7,066 nt of DNA. It comes from Saprospiraceae bacterium (GTDB lineage Bacteria; Bacteroidota; Bacteroidia; Chitinophagales; Saprospiraceae). The position numbers and the translations under genes are program-made. The DNA lies in the NCBI GenBank assembly GCA_947441325.1, contig CANETR010000099.1, positions 1 through 7,066 of the forward strand. Reading direction: 5' to 3'. Below are positions 1 through 5,579 of this stretch, piece by piece; within the stretch, counting starts at the first letter, position 1, and each line of letters begins with the position of its first letter. The notes beneath the pieces were generated by a model, which saw only the letters and a program-made list of their open reading frames with translations, had not been told where the DNA came from and searched no databases.

Positions 1-1092
1 AGACACACCATCTTTATCATTGTCTTTGAACCATTCATCGTCCAACTTTTTCTTCAAATCGGCAATGTCACCCATTGGAGAAAGCAACGGATTTACAAAC
101 CAAAGCGGCTGTACGCGTTTTTCTTTTTTACCAATGTGGAAACCCAAACGGACCGAAGTGTACTGAGGCAAATCGAGGTTTGAGGTCTGCGTGCCAACTT
201 CGTTGCGGTATTTTCCATCCATATAATCATCTACAGTGATGAAAATCTGATGCTCGAATGAAAGCGACAGACGCGGTGTTATCATATACTCCAAACTGAA
301 ACCTGTATTGATAAAGGGATTCAACACCAATGGCTTTTCTTTACCAAAGGCAAAAACATTGTTTCTGTTTTGCGGTGCATTGGTTTCGTAACTGTCATCC
401 AAAACACCTTTCAAGTTGTTGCGCACTTCTCTTCTGCCCTGCAGGCTTGTGATATCGAGCGGGTCACCGTTATTATCGAAACCTACTGTGCCGAAATCGT
501 ATTTATTGCCATTGTCATCCAATGCATTAATTGCAGTTCTGTACAAATTGGCGCCAGCTCCAACGATGAAGTTCACCGCCCATTTGTTCTGCTTTTTGTG
601 GAATTTGATATTATTCAAATTAAAAACCGCCTGAACAGAAATAGCATGATGCTGCGGAATTTTATAATTGGCATAGAATCCAATACTATCGGAATAATTG
701 TTGGTAAATGGCTCTCCCTGTGGCAATGCCAAGGCTGGAGATGCTTTATAATTAAGACCACTTGCCTGTCCAAACATGTATTCCATTCTTAGTGAACTGA
801 CATAGCCTAATGACTTTCTCGCATGAATGCTCGTTCCCCAACCAAACTGCGATTTCACATCACCACTCACCAGGAAACTGCCACCACCGAGGCCAATTTG
901 CCACATGTCGCGCGGACGGCCAGGAAACTGCTCCTCACCTTTTTTCCATTTGGCATGCTGATCGGCATGTTTGGCAGAAATGTATTTATCTTCTGTAGGA
1001 TTGAGCGTAACCTGTGCATTCGCTCCTGCAGATAATGCAAGCAAGAATGCTGATGATAATGCGGTTTTACAGAGTAAGCTTCTGTAGTTCAT
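1..1092 (-). CDS. OmpA-family outer-membrane protein, N-terminal part (cut by window edge)
   Basis: The frame is open from the ATG at 1092 down to base 1, giving 364 codons with no stop, so the 3' end lies outside the window. Residues 1-26 are a signal peptide (hydrophobic ALSSAFLLALSAG, cleavage ANA|QV). Residues of about 65-325 alternate in the manner of an outer-membrane beta-barrel, with WQIGLGGGSF near 64-73 and YTSVRLGFHIGKKEKRVQPL near 311-330. The segment WFVNPLLSPMGDIADLKKKL leads into DNDKDGVS at 357-364, the start of a thrombospondin type-3-like Asp-rich calcium repeat. In Bacteroidota OmpA-family proteins this order (barrel, 'PLWxxNPL' linker, Asp-rich repeats, peptidoglycan-binding OmpA domain) is usual, so the OmpA domain is inferred to lie beyond the left edge. 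Its job is probably to anchor the outer membrane to peptidoglycan. Base composition is richer in G+C than the block to its right. Confidence 0.85.
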   Translation of the reverse strand, partial: MNYRSLLCKTALSSAFLLALSAGANAQVTLNPTEDKYISAKHADQHAKWKKGEEQFPGRPRDMWQIGLGGGSFLVSGDVKSQFGWGTSIHARKSLGYVSSLRMEYMFGQASGLNYKASPALALPQGEPFTNNYSDSIGFYANYKIPQHHAISVQAVFNLNNIKFHKKQNKWAVNFIVGAGANLYRTAINALDDNGNKYDFGTVGFDNNGDPLDITSLQGRREVRNNLKGVLDDSYETNAPQNRNNVFAFGKEKPLVLNPFINTGFSLEYMITPRLSLSFEHQIFITVDDYMDGKYRNEVGTQTSNLDLPQYTSVRLGFHIGKKEKRVQPLWFVNPLLSPMGDIADLKKKLDDEWFKDNDKDGVS

Positions 1093-1140
1093 AGCGTAGT
1101 ATTTTGAATTTCTAAAAAGACCATTGTAGGTTCAAGCGAG

Positions 1141-1148
1141 CAAATTTA
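1141..1148 (-). promoter_or_regulatory. Candidate -7 element for the OmpA-family gene
   Basis: Read on the minus strand this is TAAATTTG, a full match to the Bacteroidota -7 consensus TAnnTTTG. It lies 48 bases upstream of the start at 1092, predicting a leader of about 40 bases. The -33 region has only TTTA about 20 bases further up rather than TTG, so the match is one-sided. Such 8-mers arise by chance in AT-rich DNA; placement is the main support. Confidence 0.45.
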
Positions 1149-1239
1149 ATTTTTTTTGGTAATTTAGTTAAATGATGTTGATAAATTATTTTTCAAGTCG
1201 CATAAAAAATATTTTTATTAAAAAAACTATACATGTTTA

Positions 1240-1270
1240 TTGGTATTATAAAGTATATTACATACATTTG
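1240..1270 (+). promoter_or_regulatory. Candidate sigma-ABfr-type promoter for the lipoprotein operon
   Basis: TTG at 1240-1242 and TACATTTG at 1263-1270 are separated by 20 bases, matching the Bacteroidota housekeeping promoter (TTG, about 19-21 bases, TAnnTTTG) in both elements and spacing. Transcription would start near 1277, giving a leader of about 60 bases before the ATG at 1340. This is the best two-part promoter in the window and would drive the overlapping lipoprotein and barrel genes. Confidence 0.6.
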
Positions 1271-1304
1271 ATAGGCAATCTTGAAAAACCTATTTATTTA
1301 CCTC

Positions 1305-1323
1305 TGATCATTTAAAGTGATCA
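1305..1323 (+). other. Small inverted repeat in the lipoprotein leader
   Basis: TGATCA occurs twice (1305-1310 and 1318-1323) around the 7-base spacer TTTAAAG. Because TGATCA is self-complementary, the pair is both a direct and an inverted repeat. It could form a 6-bp hairpin in the mRNA 16 bases before the start codon, or be a two-site operator just after the predicted transcription start. No known regulator is recognised. Confidence 0.3.
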
Positions 1324-1339
1324 AAAAAATTTAACTCCT

Positions 1340-2509
1340 ATGAAAAAAATATTTTTCTGTTTTATTATCATTACATCTTTTTTTGTAGGGTGTAAAAAAG
1401 ATTATTCTTCAATTGATAAACCTGTAAAGATTCCAAATTTAAAGACTATGCCAAATGATTCATTATTGGGAAACAGGGTCAAAACAATGATAATTGGCTT
1501 ATTAGAACTTTCAGTTGATAGCAATTTTGTATCGATTGTCAATTATGAGGTATCTAAACAATTTGATGACGATGATAATGTAATGCTTAGCACTTTAGTT
1601 GATGTTTCTAATGAAAATAACATAGATTTAATTGCATTAATGGACCAATCTGTTAATTCTTATGAAAATGACTTGCCTAACGCGGAACATAGTTTTGATT
1701 ACTATAATTCACTTTCAGGCCAAACAAATATTTCTAACATTATAAATGGATTTGAGATAGATGAAATAAATTATTACCTTCAAATTTACATACCTTTTGC
1801 TGACCAAGTAAATCTTCAAGATACACCAATTATTTGTTTTGGTCATCAAGAAATTGAAACAACTATTGGTTATAAACTAAACTCTGATAATTCAATATCA
1901 GTTTTTGAAGTAGATGAAGAGTTTGCTGAAAATAATTTAATTTGGATAGTCTCTGTAAATGAATCTGTAAACAAAAATGGTGTTTTTGAAAAACCTCTTA
2001 ACTTGACTAATGTAGAGACTTTAGGTCAAATTAAAACAATAGGTAGAAAATGTATTATAGATTCTGTTATGATTGACGATACTAAAGAAAGTTGGATAAA
2101 AGGAAAGGCCGAAGTATCTGTAGCAGCAGCTGTTCTTTACTCATATTGTGGATATAGACTTGCATTGCCATTAGGAGTTTTGGTTAAAATTGGAAAAAAT
2201 AATTTGAATGTTTGGAAACCAATAAATCCAGTTAATGCCAATACTGCCATATTTGCTAGTGGATGGCCATATGATGTTTTAGCTGATTCTGAAAGAATAA
2301 CTCTTGAATTATACGAAAAAGACATATACGGTGCTCGAACACATACACCCTGTACTGGCGTCACTCTTACATATTGGTCACAGAATGCACCATATGGTAG
2401 TATTACATACAATGCATCTTCTTTACCAAACTCTAATACCGAAACATCTACAAAAATAACTTCTTGGTCAAACAAGGGTATAAAAGTTAGGTCCAGATCA
2501 TGGAATTAA
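1340..2509 (+). CDS. Uncharacterised secreted lipoprotein (Bacteroidota)
   Basis: 389 residues. The start is supported by an immediate lipoprotein signal: MKK, a hydrophobic stretch IFFCFIIITSFFV, and a lipobox ending GC with Cys18 as the lipidated residue. CKKD follows, a partial match to Lys-acidic surface-export signals, so the protein is probably outer-membrane anchored and possibly surface exposed. No catalytic motif is recognised. Visible landmarks are an Asp run at 76-79, LQIYIPFADQ at 147-156, LIWIVSVNES at 200-209, a DTKESWIKGKAEV block at 247-259, and a C-terminal beta-rich part with ITLELYEKD at 320-328 and SWSNKGIKVRSRSW at 375-388. From memory, the IYIP / IWxVSxNE / KESWxxGxAEV pattern resembles other unnamed Bacteroidota lipoproteins; a search would have to confirm this. 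It overlaps the next gene by 10 bases, pointing to one mRNA and coupled translation. It is distinctly AT-rich compared with the flanking genes. Confidence 0.8.
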   Translation: MKKIFFCFIIITSFFVGCKKDYSSIDKPVKIPNLKTMPNDSLLGNRVKTMIIGLLELSVDSNFVSIVNYEVSKQFDDDDNVMLSTLVDVSNENNIDLIALMDQSVNSYENDLPNAEHSFDYYNSLSGQTNISNIINGFEIDEINYYLQIYIPFADQVNLQDTPIICFGHQEIETTIGYKLNSDNSISVFEVDEEFAENNLIWIVSVNESVNKNGVFEKPLNLTNVETLGQIKTIGRKCIIDSVMIDDTKESWIKGKAEVSVAAAVLYSYCGYRLALPLGVLVKIGKNNLNVWKPINPVNANTAIFASGWPYDVLADSERITLELYEKDIYGARTHTPCTGVTLTYWSQNAPYGSITYNASSLPNSNTETSTKITSWSNKGIKVRSRSWN

Positions 2510-3252
2510 AAACAATTATCTTTAAAATATTATTAATTTTCTCTGTACTACCTGTTAGTGCACAGATTGTTATAAAAACAGGAACCAGTTTAGGATTTCT
2601 ACAAGCTCAACTCTATGAACCAACAAGAATCCAAGACAGAAATAAGTATAATTTCAGCGTTGCTCCTAATATTTCAGCTGAAGCCGGAATTCCGAAAACT
2701 GATTTAAAGCTCGGACTGAATTTTGCCTACAGTTTTTCAAAAATCACCGTTTTTGTTGGTGGAGAACCCCTTTTTTTTAGAAATCAGGGTTTTCCAAAAA
2801 TACATTTAAACAACGATCATTTTGAAAGTGAAATTTATCTTTCCTATCCTATTTTTAATAATCAGAAAATAAAATTCTGGGGTACAGTCGGTTCAGTTAT
2901 TGGTGTTCCAAAATTTATAAAAAAAACAGCTTCTACCATTGAAGGCATTTCTACTACTACAGCTTTTGGTTCAAATTATGAGTTGCACTACCTTATAGGA
3001 AGATCAAATTTTAGAAACAGTATCTGCATATCATCCGGGCTAGGATTTGATTTAAATTTTAATAAAGCTACAGCTTTATCTTTTTCTACACAATTTAGAC
3101 TGGGCTTGAGACAGTCTGTTGCTTATTTATACTTAGGTGAAATTTACATTAATAATCCACCCGACCCACTTTATGACCGTTTTGAAACTATATTTTCCAA
3201 CAGTGGTTTCTTTCTTAATATTGGGCTTAAATACACATTATTGCATTATTAA
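2500..3252 (+). CDS. Barrel-like outer-membrane protein A (paralogue of 3432-4172)
   Basis: 250 residues. The ATG lies inside the last codons of the lipoprotein gene (10-base overlap, +2 frame relation) and is followed at once by a signal peptide of 21 residues (IIFKILLIFSVLPVSA|QI), which supports this start. The mature part alternates polar and apolar residues with many aromatic ends (LGLNFAYSF, KIKFWGTVGSVIGVP, ALSFSTQFRLGL, FFLNIGLKYTLLHY) and ends in Tyr, as expected of a small outer-membrane beta-barrel. It aligns without large gaps to the protein at 3432-4172: EPLF, GFP, G(V/I)P, SGLG-D, FRLG--QSV, GEIY, DPL and FSN-G-FL occur in the same order with an offset of one residue. The family is not recognised by name. 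Coupling to the lipoprotein suggests the two act together at the envelope. The stop codon lies immediately beside the relic that follows. Confidence 0.8.
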   Translation: MELKTIIFKILLIFSVLPVSAQIVIKTGTSLGFLQAQLYEPTRIQDRNKYNFSVAPNISAEAGIPKTDLKLGLNFAYSFSKITVFVGGEPLFFRNQGFPKIHLNNDHFESEIYLSYPIFNNQKIKFWGTVGSVIGVPKFIKKTASTIEGISTTTAFGSNYELHYLIGRSNFRNSICISSGLGFDLNFNKATALSFSTQFRLGLRQSVAYLYLGEIYINNPPDPLYDRFETIFSNSGFFLNIGLKYTLLHY

Positions 3253-3255
3253 AAA

Positions 3256-3387
3256 AATGACTTAATAGCACTAAAAATGTATGAAAAAGTTGAAAATGGG
3301 AATAATTCTTAATGGGATACTAATTTTATAAAAACTTGGTCAAATCCAGATTCTGGAATACGTTTCCGTTGCAGAAGATGGTTATAA
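3256..3387 (+). pseudogene. Relic 3' end of a second copy of the lipoprotein
   Basis: Read in the frame continuing past the stop of the upstream gene, this stretch encodes NDLIALKMYEKVENGNNS, a TAA at 3310-3312, then WDTNFIK and TWSNPDSGIRFRCRRWL, ending in TAA at 3385-3387. The first part matches ERITLELYEKDIYG (318-331) of the intact lipoprotein and the last part matches TSWSNKGIKVRSRSWN (374-389), including the position of the stop two residues or less after the final Trp. It has no signal peptide, no plausible start, an internal stop, and about 30 fewer codons between the two matching parts than the intact gene. It therefore looks like what remains of a second lipoprotein gene that once preceded the second barrel gene. 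The same DNA similarity is visible by eye (GAAAAAG and TTGGTCAAA shared). The shorter middle could alternatively reflect a naturally shorter loop in the lost copy. Confidence 0.65.
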
Positions 3388-3392
3388 TTTTG
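3385..3392 (+). promoter_or_regulatory. Possible -7 element for barrel gene B
   Basis: TAATTTTG matches TAnnTTTG and lies 40 bases before the ATG at 3432. It begins on the stop codon of the lipoprotein relic. There is no good TTG at the expected -33 distance (only TTTC near 3363-3366), so this is a weak call. It would let the second barrel gene be expressed independently of the upstream pair. Confidence 0.3.
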
Positions 3393-3431
3393 TAAATAGG
3401 GTTAAAAAAAACACCCCGTTTTTATTCTAAT

Positions 3432-4172
3432 ATGAAATTTTTCATTATATTTTATTTGTTGTGCTTATCCATTAACATAGATGGTCAGGTTAATTCAATT
3501 TCCCTGGGACTTGACTTTGGAATGTTGCAACTCAATAAATCTATAACTACAGATCAGAGTTATCAAACTATTTATGTTCCAAGGATAGCTCCGAATATTT
3601 TCATTTCAAAAAAAATTGGCAAAACAGCCTTTTCTATTGAAACAGGATTGAGATACAGTTACAGCAATCTCATTATAAAAGAAAAAGTTGAACCCTTATT
3701 TAGTAATGGAGAAGGCTTCCCTGCCATAAGGATAAAAAATGAATTTTATGAAATCCCACTTTCAACAACTTTAGTATTATACCAAAAAGAAAATCGTTTT
3801 AGGGTTTATTCTTCTTTGGGATTTTCTGTAGGAATACCATTGGCTTACAGAAAAAATGCTGCTTTTGTTGAAGATTCTCTTTTTGCAAACAACTACGGTA
3901 GTGTATGGAAATTAAATTATTATGTCCTTAGGACAACTTCAAGAGCAGTTTTTTCTATTGAATCCGGATTGGGCGTTGACATAAAATTATTCAACAACCT
4001 TTATATTTCGGGAATCGTATATTTCCGTTTAGGATTTTACCAGTCAGTTACACTAAACTATCGTGGTGAGATTTATAACAATCAAAACAGTGATCCGCTT
4101 ATAAGCTCATCTTTTACATCTTTTTCAAATAATGGTGCATTCTTGTCTGTTGCAGTAAAAAGATATTTTTAA
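3432..4172 (+). CDS. Barrel-like outer-membrane protein B (paralogue of 2500-3252)
   Basis: 246 residues. The start is supported by an adjacent signal peptide (FFIIFYLLCLSINIDG|QV, about 18 residues). The mature chain is a run of amphipathic beta-like segments ending in KRYF; a C-terminal Phe is typical of barrels recognised by the BAM machinery. It is collinear with the protein at 2500-3252: EPLF (87-90), GFP (95-97), GIP (134-136), LNYY (161-164), SGLGVD (178-183), FRLG (198-201), QSV (204-206), GEIY (212-215), DPL (221-223), FSNNGAFL (231-238). Its own lipoprotein partner seems to have been lost, leaving the relic just upstream, while this gene remains intact, which suggests that it still has a use. 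Whether it shares the surviving lipoprotein or acts alone is unknown. The gene ends before a strong terminator. Confidence 0.78.
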   Translation: MKFFIIFYLLCLSINIDGQVNSISLGLDFGMLQLNKSITTDQSYQTIYVPRIAPNIFISKKIGKTAFSIETGLRYSYSNLIIKEKVEPLFSNGEGFPAIRIKNEFYEIPLSTTLVLYQKENRFRVYSSLGFSVGIPLAYRKNAAFVEDSLFANNYGSVWKLNYYVLRTTSRAVFSIESGLGVDIKLFNNLYISGIVYFRLGFYQSVTLNYRGEIYNNQNSDPLISSSFTSFSNNGAFLSVAVKRYF

Positions 4173-4207
4173 GCATTTTATACGATTGCTTTGGTTTATA
4201 AATCAAA

Positions 4208-4245
4208 AAAGCGGAACCTATTAACTACTTATTAGGTTCCGCTTT
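4208..4245. terminator. Bidirectional intrinsic terminator between converging genes
   Basis: AAAGCGGAACCTA (4208-4220) and TAGGTTCCGCTTT (4233-4245) form a perfect 13-bp stem around a 12-base loop. Read on the minus strand the stem is followed by a run of six T's (complement of 4205-4210), giving a good terminator for the dehydrogenase gene. On the plus strand the tail is TTTAAATATTTATT, weaker but usable for barrel gene B. It occupies most of the 94-base gap between the two stop codons. Confidence 0.85.
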
Positions 4246-4266
4246 AAATATTTATTAAACTAAATA

Positions 4267-5499
4267 TCAGCCCATCAATTTCTCCAATGCAATCGTCAAT
4301 GCCGTGGTAGAAATACCTTTATCGGATGAATTTTTTGCTTTGACTGTTTCAATTGCCTTGCGGATGGTTACAGAAATGTCATCGAAAATGGCCTTGTCAC
4401 TCAAATCGGCATGCGGTTGCATGAGGTAGGCAAAAACGCGGGCCATGCCGCAATTTGCGATAAAATCGGGAATGATGCTGATTTTCTCATCAGTGTAGCG
4501 TGCAGTTGGACCAAAAAACACCTCATCGTCCACAAAGGGAACATTGGCACCACAGGACATAACATCTAAGCCATTGGCCATCAGACGGTCCATTTGATCC
4601 TGATTCAAAATTTTCGAAGCGGCTCCGGGAATAAAGATATCTGCCTGTAAATCCCAGATTTTAGCATTGGTCTTTTCGAATGTGAGCATATTTTCAGCAT
4701 GGAGATTGTTGCCTTTTTTATGCAGGAAAAGCTGACATACTTCTTCGTAAGAAAGCCCTTCGGGACGGATAATTCCACCTGCTATATCTATAATACCAAC
4801 AACTTTGGCACCTTTTTGAGCCAGGTAGAAGGCCGCAGCAGATGCTACATTGCCCCAACCCTGAATGATGACTTTTTTGTCTTTGATATCGCTTGAACGG
4901 TATAGATCGTAAAAATGAACAACGGCCATTGCCACGCCGTAACCGGTCACCATATCGGCAATTGCGAGGTCCTCTTCTGAATTTGGAATATAATTTTTAT
5001 CCCGGATAACATTGCTGACCCCATATCTCAACTGTCCCAATGCGGCAATTCTTCCACCCTCAGTTGGTTTTAGATGGCCATTCACCACACCTTCCTGTGG
5101 GTGCCAAAGTCCGTATGACTCAGTAATTGGAATTACATCTTTCAATTCATCCACATTCAGGTCGCCACCGGTACCATAATAGTTTTTCAGCAAAGGCATT
5201 ACTGCTTTAAACCAGCGCTTGAGTACCTCATTCTTGCGAGGGTCGCGCGGATCGAAGTCGATTCCCGATTTTGCGCCGCCAATTGCCGGGCCACAAACCG
5301 AAAATTTTACTTCCATCACTTTGGCCAGAGAGAGTACCTCATCCTTGGTCAATCCTTTACGCATACGGGTTCCGCCGCCGGCAGCACCGCCGCGAAGCGA
5401 ATTTATAACTACCCAGCCTTTGGCGCCGGTTTCGGCATCCGACCATTCAAAAACGACCTCAGGCTGTTTTTCTTTGTATTGTTTTAATAAAGCGTCCAT
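4267..5499 (-). CDS. Glu/Leu/Phe/Val dehydrogenase family protein
   Basis: 410 residues, full length. The family performs NAD(P)-dependent oxidative deamination of an L-amino acid to its 2-oxo acid in the cytoplasm, or the reverse. The N-terminal substrate domain has RGGAAGGGTRMRKG at 36-49, the two active-site lysines Lys65 (MEVKFSVCGPA) and Lys77 (IGGAKSGID), and the catalytic-type Asp113 in YGTGGDLNV. The Rossmann domain has GWGNVASAAAFYLAQKGAKVV (from 214), with Asp238 ending the second strand. CGANVP (316-321) and IPDFIANCG (343-351) are the usual late motifs. The GGTRM segment resembles leucine/phenylalanine dehydrogenases, whereas the length and GGAKSGIDFDP are nearer to glutamate dehydrogenases, so substrate cannot be assigned. 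It is divergent from the arginase-like gene with an 80-base gap, and its 3' end faces the terminator at 4208-4245. Confidence 0.92.
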   Translation of the reverse strand: MDALLKQYKEKQPEVVFEWSDAETGAKGWVVINSLRGGAAGGGTRMRKGLTKDEVLSLAKVMEVKFSVCGPAIGGAKSGIDFDPRDPRKNEVLKRWFKAVMPLLKNYYGTGGDLNVDELKDVIPITESYGLWHPQEGVVNGHLKPTEGGRIAALGQLRYGVSNVIRDKNYIPNSEEDLAIADMVTGYGVAMAVVHFYDLYRSSDIKDKKVIIQGWGNVASAAAFYLAQKGAKVVGIIDIAGGIIRPEGLSYEEVCQLFLHKKGNNLHAENMLTFEKTNAKIWDLQADIFIPGAASKILNQDQMDRLMANGLDVMSCGANVPFVDDEVFFGPTARYTDEKISIIPDFIANCGMARVFAYLMQPHADLSDKAIFDDISVTIRKAIETVKAKNSSDKGISTTALTIALEKLMG

Positions 5500-5508
5500 A
5501 ATGTTTTA

Positions 5509-5526
5509 TAATTTTGCGCAAAGATA
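5509..5526. promoter_or_regulatory. Symmetric divergent double -7 element
   Basis: The 18 bases TAATTTTGCGCAAAGATA contain TAATTTTG on the plus strand (5509-5516) and TATCTTTG on the minus strand (5519-5526), both full matches to TAnnTTTG, separated by CG and centred on the palindrome TTTGCGCAAA. The minus element would start the dehydrogenase mRNA about 12 bases before its ATG; the plus element would start the arginase-like mRNA about 57 bases before its ATG. Both -33 regions are poor (no TTG at about 20 bases). If both are used, each start falls in the other's -7 box, so the two directions would compete. Confidence 0.45.
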
Positions 5527-5579
5527 GTGCTGTTTTTCAGATTGAAAAAAGAATTTAACAGACAAAGAACCAACCCAAA

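Noticed and set aside
370..1035. Several plus-strand open frames of 62-140 codons opposite the OmpA-family gene
   Set aside because: They lie wholly antisense to a convincing OmpA-family coding region, overlap each other in different frames, and have cysteine-rich, patternless sequences typical of shadows.
1357..1405. Firm surface-export signal after the lipidated Cys
   Set aside because: CKKD has Lys before one acidic residue but lacks the second acidic residue of the usual signal, so surface exposure is only suggested.
2137..2475. Minus-strand open frame of 112 codons
   Set aside because: Antisense to the lipoprotein gene, with no signal, motif or promoter of its own.
3399..3425. GGGT...ACCC stem followed by T's, as a terminator before barrel gene B
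   Set aside because: The stem is only 4 bp with a long A-rich loop, and it sits within about 30 bases of a start codon; too weak to call.
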